Origin: Pseudoclavibacter sp. AY1F1
Lineage (GTDB): Bacteria > Actinomycetota > Actinomycetes > Actinomycetales > Microbacteriaceae
DNA: 64,000 nt
Direction: 5' to 3'
Assembly (NCBI RefSeq): GCF_002931075.1
Contig: NZ_PSTQ01000005.1
Span: 62,001 to 126,000, forward strand
Shown here: positions 8,332 to 16,230 of the stretch, piece by piece
Numbering within the stretch: the stretch's first letter is position 1
How the letters are laid out: each line of letters begins with the position of its first letter
The notes under the pieces: model-generated
Told to the model about the DNA's origin: nothing
Databases searched by the model: none
Seen by the model: the letters and a program-made list of their open reading frames with translations, nothing else
Program-made: the position numbers and the translations under genes

Positions 8332-9383
8332 CGAGGCTCTCCGAGTTGACGACCACGCAGGTTGGTGGCGAGGCGGCGAACCTCGTCGCGCCAGCCACCC
8401 GCGATGAGCTCGTGGCGGCCGCCGAGGAACTGTTCGCGAACCACGAGCAGCCCCTGGTGCTGGGAGGCGGGTCGAACACGATCGCCACCGACGACCGCAT
8501 CGACGAGCCGGTCCTGCACGTCGTGACCAAGGGCATCCACCAGCTCGACGGGCCCGTCGACAAGGTCGGCCAGGCTCGTGTCCGCATCGACGCGGGCGAA
8601 TCGTGGAGCGCGTTGGTCGACTACGCGGTCGCCCGCAATTGGAGCGGCATCGAGGCCCTCGCGGGCATTCCAGGCTCGGTTGGCGCGACGCCCGTGCAGA
8701 ACATCGGCGCGTACGGGCAAGAGCTGGCCGACGTGCTTGCCCGCATCGAGTTCTACGACGCCGACCTCGACGACGTGCGCTGGATCAGCGCCGCCGACCT
8801 CGGTCTCGGCTACCGCACGTCCACCATCAAGCGCGGCGAGCTGCGCGGCATAGTCACACGCGTGGAACTCGACCTCGTCGAGATGCCGGAAGGCCAGAGC
8901 GAACCTGTGAAGTACGACCAGCTTGCGCGCGCCCTTGGCGTGCCCCTCGGCGAGCGGATGCCCGTGCACGTCGTGCGCGACGCCGTCATCCGCCTCCGTG
9001 CCTCGAAGGGCATGGTGCTGGATGCGCACGACCAAGATTCCGTGTCGTCCGGCTCGTTCTTCATGAACCCCGTCGTGCGTTCGTCGTTCGCGAGCGAGCT
9101 GCCGGAGATGCCGAAATTCGAGGCGGGCAAGGACGAAGACGGTTCGCCGCTCGTCAAGCTGAGCGCCGCCTGGCTCATCGACCACGCCGGCGTGAAGAAG
9201 GGCTACTCGTTGCCCGGCTCGAACGCCGCCATCTCGTCGAAACACACGCTCGCCATCACGAACCGCGGGGGAGCTGCGGCCGAGGAGATCGTCGAGCTCG
9301 CCCGCTTCGCGCGCGCCCGCGTCGAAGCCGAATACGGCGTTCGACTCGTCAACGAGCCCGTGCTCGTCGGGCTGACGCTCTGA
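8328..9383 (+). CDS. murB: UDP-N-acetylenolpyruvoylglucosamine reductase
   Basis: Cytoplasmic FAD enzyme (351 aa) that reduces UDP-GlcNAc-enolpyruvate to UDP-MurNAc in peptidoglycan synthesis. Motifs: VLGGGSNTI for FAD pyrophosphate, GIPGSVGATPVQNIGAYGQE, GYRTSTIK, and SSGSFFMNPVV with the serine proton donor. The C-terminal SAAWLIDHAG...AISSKHTLAI segment is typical. The GTG start overlaps the upstream stop. It is the last gene of the dehydratase-murB operon, closed by the hairpin at 9407-9443. Confidence 0.95.
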   Translation: MTRLSELTTTQVGGEAANLVAPATRDELVAAAEELFANHEQPLVLGGGSNTIATDDRIDEPVLHVVTKGIHQLDGPVDKVGQARVRIDAGESWSALVDYAVARNWSGIEALAGIPGSVGATPVQNIGAYGQELADVLARIEFYDADLDDVRWISAADLGLGYRTSTIKRGELRGIVTRVELDLVEMPEGQSEPVKYDQLARALGVPLGERMPVHVVRDAVIRLRASKGMVLDAHDQDSVSSGSFFMNPVVRSSFASELPEMPKFEAGKDEDGSPLVKLSAAWLIDHAGVKKGYSLPGSNAAISSKHTLAITNRGGAAAEEIVELARFARARVEAEYGVRLVNEPVLVGLTL

Positions 9384-9406
9384 GGACGCAAGACACCAGG
9401 TGAGGC

Positions 9407-9443
9407 GGAAGCCCCGAAGCGCTGCACGCGCTTCGGGGCTTCC
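9407..9443. terminator. Bidirectional terminator hairpin after murB
   Basis: Perfect 15-bp stem (GGAAGCCCCGAAGCG, 9407-9421, with its complement 9429-9443) and a 7-nt loop, between murB (plus) and the small-protein gene (minus). There is no strong T-run on either side. Confidence 0.8.
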
Positions 9444-9480
9444 GTGTTGGTGTGCCGGTGTCCTGGCAGGGCCCGCCGTC

Positions 9481-9756
9481 CTAGTAATGCATGGACTGTG
9501 TGCACCAGGCGCGGAGCGCCTCATGCTCGCGGCGGGCTCGCGCCGCGCTGTTCGCGCGGCGGCGACCCCGCTCAGCGTGGTCGAGAGCGATTTCTTGACG
9601 CCGAGCGTTGCGCAAGAGCAGCCACAGCGCGACGCGCAGCTCGACACGGTGCAGCATCGACGGCTTCCCCGCTTCGGGTGCCGCGGAAGTGGGCGTGATG
9701 GTGACGAGCACGCTGCTCGGGTTCGAGGTGGTGACGGTGGTCAGGACGTGATTCAT
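9481..9756 (-). CDS. Small basic hypothetical protein
   Basis: 91-aa protein, function unknown. The first ~30 residues are Thr/Ser/Pro-rich (MNHVLTTVTTSNPSS). Then comes an amphipathic segment HRVELRVALWLLLRNARRQ and an Ala/Arg-rich helix ending ALRAWCTQSMHY. Short proteins of this layout recur in Microbacteriaceae as far as I recall. The start at 9756 has AGGAG 11 nt upstream; an in-frame start at 9783 lacks a site. It probably shares the promoter at 10028-10056 with the 22-codon ORF upstream, from which it is separated by a 170-nt spacer. Confidence 0.5.
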   Translation of the reverse strand: MNHVLTTVTTSNPSSVLVTITPTSAAPEAGKPSMLHRVELRVALWLLLRNARRQEIALDHAERGRRRANSAARARREHEALRAWCTQSMHY

Positions 9757-9926
9757 GAGAGGTGTTTCTCCTGCAGAAGGCATGCAAAAAGGAGGCGCTC
9801 GGTGGAGCGGGGCCGCGGAAACGCAGCGCGAGAAACGTGACTGCCGTGCAGTCGACGGAAGCGACGGCTACTGTGCCGACGAGCATCCGTCACGGGCGGA
9901 GACAGACTCCACCCAGGACACGGAGC

Positions 9927-9995
9927 TTAGGAGATGTGGGCGCCCAGGGGACGAGTCACCAACGGCTGGTTGCAGATTGTGAACGTACGCATCAT
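9927..9995 (-). CDS. 22-codon ORF directly behind a strong promoter
   Basis: Encodes 22 residues beginning MMRTFTICNQ and ending TRPLGAHIS. GAGGAG (plus-strand 10003-10008 region) lies 5 nt before the ATG, and a near-consensus promoter starts transcription about 25 nt upstream. Right after the stop the RNA can form an 8-bp hairpin (GGGTGGAG, loop TCTGT, CTCCGCCC). This layout fits a leader peptide or a small protein; there is no run of one amino acid to suggest classical attenuation. A second in-frame ATG at 9992 is equally possible. Confidence 0.5.
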   Translation of the reverse strand: MMRTFTICNQPLVTRPLGAHIS

Positions 9996-10027
9996 CGGGA
10001 CTCCTCTCTAGATAGGCGTGTGCTGCG

Positions 10028-10056
10028 ATCCTACCGATTTCGCGGTTGAGGGTCAA
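10028..10056 (-). promoter_or_regulatory. Sigma-A-type promoter of the small-ORF transcript
   Basis: Read on the minus strand: TTGACC (10051-10056), a 17-nt spacer, TAGGAT (10028-10033). This is one of the closest consensus matches in the window and points at the 22-codon ORF and the 91-aa gene. Confidence 0.7.
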
Positions 10057-10097
10057 TAGCGTTCGGGCGAGGCGCCTTTCCCGGATCGGGGGGGGGC

Positions 10098-10613
10098 TCA
10101 TGGAGAGGTGCCGCCCCCGCTTGCGGTTCGGAGCATCCCGATCTCACGGACGCCGTCTTCGACCTTAACCGTGCCGTCCGGGATGAAGCCATGCTTCCGA
10201 TAGGACGACTGCGCTCGAGGGTTTGGGTCGCCGACCCAGAGCGTCGTGTTTTCGTCGTGACGCGTCACCGCGTGGAGCAGGGCGGTCCCGCTTCCGTCGC
10301 CGTGGTGTCTGGCCAGTGCGTAGAGCACGAAGAGGTGCTGGCATGCGGCATCCGGCTCGGACGGTCCGGACATGGCTATTCCGGTGATCTCGCCATCGTG
10401 CTCGCTGACCGCAACTCGCATGTGCGCCCAACGCTCCTCGGTGAGCGCGCGCGTCCAGAAGCGTTCCCGATCGGGAAGGAACGTCGGGGCATCGAGGACT
10501 GAATCGGGGACGAGCGTCCCGCGATAGGTCTCGCGCCACGAGGTTGCATGCACAAGGGCGATCGCCGTGGCGTCTTCCGAACGGGCAGGGCGCACCGTGA
10601 AGGCTGACGTCAT
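10098..10613 (-). CDS. GNAT-family N-acetyltransferase
   Basis: 171-aa acetyl-CoA-dependent acyltransferase of the GNAT fold. It begins FTVRPARSEDATAIALVH (beta1-alpha1). The acetyl-CoA loop is degenerate: RHHGDGSGTALLHAVT stands in for the usual Q/RxxGxG/A. The last strand region has PNPRAQSSYRKHGF, the common N-x-x-A-x-x-x-Y-x-x-x-G-F signature. The substrate is unknown. It is an isolated gene on the minus strand with no clear Shine-Dalgarno site before the ATG at 10613. Confidence 0.75.
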   Translation of the reverse strand: MTSAFTVRPARSEDATAIALVHATSWRETYRGTLVPDSVLDAPTFLPDRERFWTRALTEERWAHMRVAVSEHDGEITGIAMSGPSEPDAACQHLFVLYALARHHGDGSGTALLHAVTRHDENTTLWVGDPNPRAQSSYRKHGFIPDGTVKVEDGVREIGMLRTASGGGTSP

Positions 10614-10672
10614 CTGGGCACTTCAGGAGAACACTGTCGCGTCACAGCGGTCAACTCGAGCGAGCGCGTGGC

Positions 10673-11119
10673 TCAGTCGAGGACGACGGATGCTCGTGGC
10701 GATTCGCCGTCGAAGCTGACCGTGACCGTCAGTGGAGTAGCAGTGACATCGGAGGGTAGCTCGATCTCGCTCGTGTGCGGTGCGTAGTCCGCCGTGCATG
10801 CCTGGTCGGGGTACGCCGTCGCCTCGAGGTACTGCAGGTCGAGTGTCTGCGCGTCGACGGCGTTGATCTCGGTGAGGATCGCAGGGCAACCGGAGCTCCC
10901 CCAGGTCGTGACCGCGATCGAAGAGCCCTCGTCGAGCCACTGCACGAGTGGACCTTCCATGTCGACGACGTCGACTTCCGTCGACTGGCCCGCTGGCAGA
11001 CCCCCGTAGTTGTTCGTCGCGACGCTCGTTGGCGGGGTGGCGGATGCGCATCCGCTCAGCCCGAGGGCGGCGACGGCGATCAGGGGGAGCGCGAACAGGG
11101 CGCTGCGTTCGAGCTTCAT
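10673..11119 (-). CDS. Predicted lipoprotein, unknown function
   Basis: 148-aa secreted protein with a lipoprotein signal peptide: basic start (MKLERS), hydrophobic core and lipobox LSGC with Cys24 as the lipidation site. The mature part has about 120 residues with two Cys (SGCPA and DQACT) that might form a disulfide. The longer reading frame upstream is antisense to the response regulator and is rejected. The gene lies 50 bp downstream of the response regulator gene on the same strand, so it may be cotranscribed with the two-component system. Confidence 0.7.
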   Translation of the reverse strand: MKLERSALFALPLIAVAALGLSGCASATPPTSVATNNYGGLPAGQSTEVDVVDMEGPLVQWLDEGSSIAVTTWGSSGCPAILTEINAVDAQTLDLQYLEATAYPDQACTADYAPHTSEIELPSDVTATPLTVTVSFDGESPRASVVLD

Positions 11120-11169
11120 GTTCCTCAGCCTACGACTCGGAGCATCGCCTGGCCCGTTTGCATCGCGTC

Positions 11170-11844
11170 CTAGCCTCGCCGAAGCAGGCCGAGGTCGAGG
11201 CCGCGAGTCACGGCACGCACCCGCGAGTTGACTTCGAGCTTCGCGAAGACGTTGCCGAGGTGCGTCTTCACCGTCGCCTCGCCGATGTGGAGGCGCAGTG
11301 CGACCTCGGGGTTGGAGAGGCCGTCGGCGACGAGCTGCAGCACCTGCAGCTCGCGCTCGCTGAGCGCGGGCACCGAGCCGACCGACCTGGCGGGCGGACG
11401 TCCCGCACCAGAACCGGCGGCCGCAGCGGCTCGGGTCTGCGCGACGAGCTTCGCGGTCACTGAGGGAGCGAGTGCCAGCTCGCCGGCGGCTACACGTCGC
11501 ACCGCTTCGATGAGCTCCCCGCCGCTCGCGGTTTTCAGCAGGTAACCGCTCGCGCCCGCTTCGATGGCGCCGATGATCGCGTCGTCGCTGTCGTAGGTGG
11601 TCACGACGAGTACTCGGGTCTCGGGCAGGGCTGCCAGGATCTGTCGCGTGGCCGCGACGCCATCCGTGCCAGGCATGCGGAGGTCCATGACAACAACCGC
11701 CGGCGTTGTCGCGAGGGCGCGCGTGACCGCTTCGGCGCCGTCTGCCGCTTCCGCGACGACTTCGATGTCCTGCTCGTCTTCGAAGATGCCGACCAGTCCG
11801 GCTCGCACGATGGGGTGGTCGTCGGCGACCAGGATGCGGATCAC
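11170..11844 (-). CDS. NarL/LuxR-type response regulator
   Basis: 224-aa DNA-binding response regulator. The receiver domain (residues 1-120) has acidic DDH at residues 8-10, the phosphoacceptor Asp in VVVMDLRMPG, and the conserved Thr/Lys in VVTTY and YLLKTA. An Ala/Gly-rich linker joins it to a LuxR HTH (LSERELQVLQLVADGLSNPEVA ... VKTHLGNVFAKL). GTG start overlaps the stop of the kinase gene (GTGA, 11841-11844), so kinase and regulator are translated together. The likely target is the adjacent ABC exporter, by position only. Confidence 0.9.
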   Translation of the reverse strand: MIRILVADDHPIVRAGLVGIFEDEQDIEVVAEAADGAEAVTRALATTPAVVVMDLRMPGTDGVAATRQILAALPETRVLVVTTYDSDDAIIGAIEAGASGYLLKTASGGELIEAVRRVAAGELALAPSVTAKLVAQTRAAAAAGSGAGRPPARSVGSVPALSERELQVLQLVADGLSNPEVALRLHIGEATVKTHLGNVFAKLEVNSRVRAVTRGLDLGLLRRG

Positions 11845-13097
11845 GCGTCAGCACCCGCCTTGGCTGGGATCGTCACAGTCACGATGGTGCCACTGCCGGG
11901 GCTGCTGGAGATGTCGACGCTGCCACTGATCGCGTTTGCTCGATCGTGGAGGCTCGCCAGACCGTAGCCGGCTGGCTCGGCGGTGAGCTCGAACCCCCGT
12001 CCATCGTCGGCGACCTGCAGCACGACGTCGCCGTCCTTGGTCTCGACGGAGAGGCGCACGTTCGAGGCTCCCGAGTGGCGGCGGGCGTTCGAGAGTGACT
12101 CCTGTGCGCACCTGAGCAGCACCACTTCGCTCTCCCGGTCGAGCGCGGCCGGCGCCACGTCGATGCGCGCCTCAGCGAGCACGCCGGTCTCGCGGCGGAA
12201 CCTCTCGACGAGGCGTCGGAGCGCGTCCGAGAACGTCGCCTCCGCAGAGTCGCCAGCATCGGCGGAGTCTGTAGACCGCACGGGAGCGTTTTCGGCGATG
12301 AGCACCCGTGCCTCGGCAAGCGCGTCGCGCGCAAGCGACGCGATGAGGTCGGCTCGCTCCTCCTGGGCCCGGAGCGCCGCCTGCGCCTCCTCGCCCGCGG
12401 CGGCCTCGTCGCTGCGAAGACGCGAGATGTCGTTGGCGCTGCGGTCGGCCAGCATCGCGAGCCCCGCGAGGGTCTGCGCGAGTGTGTCGTGCAGGTCTCG
12501 CGAGATGCGCTCCCGCTCGACGGAGGCGCCGCTCAGCCGCGACAGCTCCTGGACCTGCTCCTGCGACGCAGTGAGCTGCTCAAGCACCGCACGCCGTTCA
12601 TCCGCGACCCGCCAGGCATAGCTGATCGAGAGCCCGATGCCGCACGTCGCCGCAACGCTGAAGAGCTGGCCCGGAAGGATGTCGGGGATCTCGTCGACGC
12701 CGTTGTAGAGGGCGGACACGACGCCGATGCCGACGGCGATGGCGATCGACACGAGGATGCTGCGTCGCGCGCTCACGCAGACCAGCCAGACCAGCGGGTA
12801 CACGAGGGTCTGCACGAAGCCGGTCCATGGCACGAGCACCATGGACACGGCAACGAGCAGCGTGACGAGTGCGATGAGCACCGTGCCCCTGCGCGGTTCT
12901 CCGATGGACTTCACACCGAACGCGAGCCACACCACTGGGATGAGGAGCAGCGCTCCCGTGGCGACAAGACCCTCGGTGCGCTCGGCTCGGGTTGCGGCGC
13001 TGACCGCGACGAACCCCGCGACAAGCGCGTTCGCGAGCGCCGTGCCCACGATGAGCACGTGCCACCAGCGCCCGTTCCGAATCAGGAAGTCCATCAT
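11841..13097 (-). CDS. Membrane sensor histidine kinase (HisKA_3 family)
   Basis: 418-aa sensor kinase, partner of the NarL-type regulator. Residues ~1-150 form about five membrane spans with little outside the membrane, so it probably senses membrane state or a hydrophobic ligand. The dimerisation motif is ERERISRDLHDTLAQTLAG with the phosphoacceptor His in RDLHD. The HATPase_c domain shows LSNARRHSGA (N box), VADDGRGF and YGLASLHDRA. Start: tandem ATGs at 13097 with GAGG 8 nt upstream. This intramembrane-kinase / NarL / ABC-2 exporter arrangement is common for cell-envelope antibiotic response systems. Confidence 0.88.
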   Translation of the reverse strand: MMDFLIRNGRWWHVLIVGTALANALVAGFVAVSAATRAERTEGLVATGALLLIPVVWLAFGVKSIGEPRRGTVLIALVTLLVAVSMVLVPWTGFVQTLVYPLVWLVCVSARRSILVSIAIAVGIGVVSALYNGVDEIPDILPGQLFSVAATCGIGLSISYAWRVADERRAVLEQLTASQEQVQELSRLSGASVERERISRDLHDTLAQTLAGLAMLADRSANDISRLRSDEAAAGEEAQAALRAQEERADLIASLARDALAEARVLIAENAPVRSTDSADAGDSAEATFSDALRRLVERFRRETGVLAEARIDVAPAALDRESEVVLLRCAQESLSNARRHSGASNVRLSVETKDGDVVLQVADDGRGFELTAEPAGYGLASLHDRANAISGSVDISSSPGSGTIVTVTIPAKAGADA

Positions 13098-13149
13098 GTG
13101 CTCATCCTCTCGCGACCCACCGACATCGACACCGAGTTGGGGCAGGTCC

Positions 13150-14052
13150 CTAGCTGCGGCCGCGACTCCACCGGAATGTGAGCAGGCTCGCGACGAGCCC
13201 GATGACCGTCCATACGCCGAGCGTGAGTGCCGCGGCGCCAAGGCCCCACGTGCCGCCGACCTCCGCCGCCGCGAACGCGTCCGGCAGGAAGACGCTGCGC
13301 ATGCCTCGGACGAGGCCGGCGAGCGGGAAGAGGTTCGAGACCTGCTGCATCCACTCGGGGAGCATCGAGAACTGCACGTAGATGCCGGACAGGAACTGTG
13401 GCACGAGCACAAGCGGCAGCACGATGGCGGATGCGGACCTCGCCGACCGGGGGATCGCGGAGATCGCGATGCCAAGCGAGGAGAAGCAGAAGATGCCGAG
13501 CAGTGAAAGCCAGGCGAATCGCATCCAGAGCTCGCTGGAATCCGGCAGCGTGATGTCGAACGCGACAACCGCGAGTGCCATGACGAGCGCGAGCTGGAGC
13601 GTGCAGGTGATGAGGACAAGGCCGATCTTCCCGATGAAGAACGAGACGGGGCTGAGCGGCGTCGCGCCGAGGCGGGCGAGGCCACCCTCGTGCTTCTCCG
13701 TGGCGATGTCGATGCCGAGGAACTGCATGCCGGAGAGCAGGATCGCCATGGCGAGCATGCCCGTCAGGTAGTACTGCGACATCGTCACGTCGGCGAACCG
13801 CGGGTCGTCGACCACCGTTTCGCCACTGAAGATCGACGCGAAGAGCGCGAACATGACAAGAGGGAACAGGAAGACGAAGAAGACCTGGTCGGTCTGTCGG
13901 AAGTAGCCGAGCAACTCGAAGGAGATGCGGCGAAGTCCGTTGCCGATCGTCGACTTGGGCTTGGAAGCGCGGCCGGCGTCTGGGCGCCGCGCTGACGCTG
14001 GGGTGTCCTGCGAGTTATTGCCCGCATGGCTGGGGGCTGAGATCTGCGTCAT
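13150..14052 (-). CDS. ABC-2 type transporter permease
   Basis: 300-aa membrane subunit. A ~35-residue polar N-terminus (Ser/Ala/Pro-rich) precedes six predicted membrane spans of the ABC-2 family: FVFLFPLVMFALFASI, YYLTGMLAMAILLSG, IGLVLITCTLQLALV, FAWLSLLGIFCFSSL, AIVLPLVLVPQFLSG and a C-terminal span. An extracytoplasmic loop contains FSGETVVDDPRF. ATG overlaps the ATPase stop (ATGA, 14049-14052). It lies upstream of the two-component genes on the same strand; the 52-bp gap suggests one operon ATPase-permease-kinase-regulator, possibly for drug or peptide resistance. Confidence 0.85.
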   Translation of the reverse strand: MTQISAPSHAGNNSQDTPASARRPDAGRASKPKSTIGNGLRRISFELLGYFRQTDQVFFVFLFPLVMFALFASIFSGETVVDDPRFADVTMSQYYLTGMLAMAILLSGMQFLGIDIATEKHEGGLARLGATPLSPVSFFIGKIGLVLITCTLQLALVMALAVVAFDITLPDSSELWMRFAWLSLLGIFCFSSLGIAISAIPRSARSASAIVLPLVLVPQFLSGIYVQFSMLPEWMQQVSNLFPLAGLVRGMRSVFLPDAFAAAEVGGTWGLGAAALTLGVWTVIGLVASLLTFRWSRGRS

Positions 14053-14990
14053 TTTGTGCCTCCGACGAGTTCGGCAGCGGATGGGGTGCCGGTGGCGTCC
14101 GCCGGGTATGCGCCGTCCGCAGGGTGTGCTGGGGCGGTGCTCGCATGCTCGCCGATGATCTCGAGGTACACGTCTTCGAGCGAGGGGCGGGTCACCGTGA
14201 GACCCGCGGGCTCCGGGCCGAGTCTCCCGGCGAGCGCGGCTACGAGCTGGGCGGGCGCATCCGTCTTCTGCTCGTGCCACTGCCCGTCGGCCTCCTGCCA
14301 CCGAACCCGAGGGGTGCGAGCAGCGGGACCGCCGATCGTGGTGATGTCGCCGATCTCGACGAGCCGCCCAGCCGAGATGATCCCCGCCCTGTCGCTGAGC
14401 TGTTCGGCCTCGTCGAGGTAGTGGGTCGTGAGCACCATCGTCATGCCCTCACCCTTCAGCTGCTGGATGAGGCCCCAGAACTCGCGGCGCGCGTTGGGGT
14501 CGAAGCCCGTGGTCGGCTCGTCGAGGAAGAGGACCTCCGGGTTGCCGATGATGCCGAGCGCGACATCGACTCTGCGCTTCTGGCCGCCCGAAAGCCGACC
14601 GACGCGCTTCGTCGCGAACGTTGCGATTCCGCAGCGCTCGATCGTCTCGTCGACATCCCGAGGATGCCGGTAGAGGCTCGCGAAGTGACGCAGCACCTCC
14701 CTCGCCGAATAGCGTTCGATATCGGCGCTCGACTGGCTGACGACCCCGATCCGGCCGCGCCACTCGGCGTCGCCGTGCGCCGGGTCGTGCCCGAGCACGC
14801 GTGCGCTGCCGGAAGAAGCCGTGCGGAAGCCCTCAAGGATCTCGATGGTGGTGCTCTTGCCCGCACCGTTCGGGCCGAGCAGGGCGAAGGTCTCGCCGCG
14901 GCGAACTTCGAACGAGAGTCCGTCGACGACGTCGCGGTCCCCGTAGCGCTTGCGGAGGTCGGTGACCTCGATGGCTGCCTGTGTACTCAT
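14049..14990 (-). CDS. ABC transporter ATP-binding protein (DrrA-like)
   Basis: 313-aa ATPase: Walker A LLGPNGAGKSTT (near residue 40), signature LSGGQKRRVDVALGI, Walker B EVLFLDEPTTGFD and H-loop TTHYLDEAEQLSD. The ~80-residue C-terminal extension (WQEADGQWHEQKT ... LTVTRPSLEDVYLEIIG) is typical of DrrA/NodI-like exporter ATPases. MSTQAAIEV at 14990 is taken as the start; a longer ORF would begin inside the inverted repeat at 15079-15146. GAGG lies almost against the ATG, so the translation signal is poor. Confidence 0.85.
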   Translation of the reverse strand: MSTQAAIEVTDLRKRYGDRDVVDGLSFEVRRGETFALLGPNGAGKSTTIEILEGFRTASSGSARVLGHDPAHGDAEWRGRIGVVSQSSADIERYSAREVLRHFASLYRHPRDVDETIERCGIATFATKRVGRLSGGQKRRVDVALGIIGNPEVLFLDEPTTGFDPNARREFWGLIQQLKGEGMTMVLTTHYLDEAEQLSDRAGIISAGRLVEIGDITTIGGPAARTPRVRWQEADGQWHEQKTDAPAQLVAALAGRLGPEPAGLTVTRPSLEDVYLEIIGEHASTAPAHPADGAYPADATGTPSAAELVGGTK

Positions 14991-15078
14991 GCCTCGATTC
15001 AACGCCGGGCGCGGCCACCACGGCAGGGTCCGACCGGCTGATTCGCCTCCACCGATCGGGGGACCCGCTCTGCCCGCA

Positions 15079-15146
15079 AACTTCGGTGACAACTCAGCGA
15101 TTTCGTCGCGCAACTTCGCGCTGTGCCTCGTCTTGTCACCGAAGTT
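15079..15146. repeat. Inverted repeat with perfect 14-bp arms between divergent genes
   Basis: AACTTCGGTGACAA (15079-15092) and its exact complement TTGTCACCGAAGTT (15133-15146), separated by 40 bp. It sits between the ABC ATPase (minus, start 14990) and the AraC regulator (plus, start 15199). The arm start AACTTCGGTG resembles AACTTCAGTG at 3104-3113 in another intergenic repeat. It could be an operator pair for the AraC protein or a palindromic element. Confidence 0.7.
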
Positions 15147-15198
15147 GGCTCATCTCGTGGCTACCGAGGTCGCGACGGTGCGCGCGCATACTGGAGGC

Positions 15199-15624
15199 AT
15201 GGCCTCGACCGACCTCGACGAGCTGCGTTGCCTCCGTCGCGCACGCGACTTCATCGACCGCGAGTACGCGCGGCCGCTTGACGTCCCGGCCATGGCCAAG
15301 GCGGCCCACATGTCGACCGCACACTTCAGTCGCCGCTTCCGCGAGGCGTACGGCGAGACCCCGTACGCGCACCTCATGACGAGGCGCATCGAGCGGGCGA
15401 AGGCGCTGCTGCGCCGAGGCGACGTGAGCGTGACGGATGCCTGCACTGCGGTCGGTGCGACGAGCCTTGGGTCGTTCAGCAGTCGCTTCACGGAGATCGT
15501 CGGCGAATCGCCGAGTGCCTACAGAGCGAGGGATCACAGCCGGAGCATCGTCATCCCGAGCTGCACCTCGCAGATCTGGGGTCGGCCGCGGCGCGTGCAC
15601 GAACGGGCCAACAAGGTGAGCTGA
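15199..15624 (+). CDS. AraC-family transcriptional regulator (DNA-binding domain only)
   Basis: 141-aa protein consisting almost only of the two-HTH AraC domain: PLDVPAMAKAAHMSTAHFSRRFREAYGETPYAHL and the second helix pair SVTDACTAVGATSLGSFSSRFTEIVGESPSAYR. A ~30-residue basic tail follows. There is no ligand-binding domain, as in MarA/SoxS-like proteins. GGAGG is only 1 nt from the ATG, while CATACT (15187-15192) is 6 nt upstream, so the message may be leaderless. It is divergent from the ABC exporter operon and may control it. Confidence 0.82.
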   Translation: MASTDLDELRCLRRARDFIDREYARPLDVPAMAKAAHMSTAHFSRRFREAYGETPYAHLMTRRIERAKALLRRGDVSVTDACTAVGATSLGSFSSRFTEIVGESPSAYRARDHSRSIVIPSCTSQIWGRPRRVHERANKVS

Positions 15625-15702
15625 GCGCCGAACCACGCAACGCCGCAGCTTCGAGCAGTTTCCGAGAAGTGAATGTCGGTGGCCAGTCCTAGCATCGGAA
15701 CC

Positions 15703-16107
15703 ATGACACTCTCACTCAGCCACGTGCACGTGTTCACCGACGACCCGGACGCAGCTCTCGTGTTCTATCGAGATGCCCTCGGCCTCGAGGTGCGCAGCGA
15801 GGTTCCCAACGAGGGCTTCCGCTGGATCACCCTGTCCACGGAAGAACAACCGGAGCTCGAGATCGTGCTCTCGCATCCCAAGGCCGGGCGATCCGAGGAA
15901 GACGGTGAAACGCTCTCGGCGATGCTCGCCAAGGGCGAGCTGCCTGGTCTCCTCTTCCGCACGAGCGACCTAGACGCGCTTTTCGAGAAGGTGCAGGCGA
16001 CGGGTGGGGTCGAGGTGCTGCAGGAACCGACGGATCAGTTCTGGGGTGTCCGAGATGCCGCCTTCCGAGACCCCTCCGGCAACATGGTGCGGGTGAGCCA
16101 GGCGTAG
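15703..16107 (+). CDS. VOC-superfamily (glyoxalase/bleomycin-resistance-like) protein
   Basis: 134-aa vicinal-oxygen-chelate fold protein. Two beta-alpha-beta-beta-beta modules are seen: HVHVFTDDPDAALVFYRDALGLEV at the start and RTSDLDALFEKVQATGGVEVLQEP ... RDAAFRDPSGNMVRV at the end. Candidate metal ligands are His7 and the Glu in ELEIV. The start at 15703 lies 7 nt after TAGCAT (15690-15695). Function is unknown; relatives include dioxygenases, glyoxalases and drug-binding proteins. Confidence 0.78.
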   Translation: MTLSLSHVHVFTDDPDAALVFYRDALGLEVRSEVPNEGFRWITLSTEEQPELEIVLSHPKAGRSEEDGETLSAMLAKGELPGLLFRTSDLDALFEKVQATGGVEVLQEPTDQFWGVRDAAFRDPSGNMVRVSQA

Positions 16108-16230
16108 ACCGGCTGTAGTCCGGCCCTCGTCCGTCGGTGGGCCAGCTCGAAACCAGCCCTAGCACGCACTGTGCGCAGAGAGTGGCGGATTCCTCGGCTG
16201 GCTCCCCGGTTCGGGGCAGAAGATCTCGCC

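Noticed and set aside
14991-15113. 41-codon N-terminal extension of the ABC ATPase at 14049-14990
   Set aside because: It would begin inside the 15079-15146 inverted repeat and has no counterpart in the family; MSTQAAIEV is the usual type of start.
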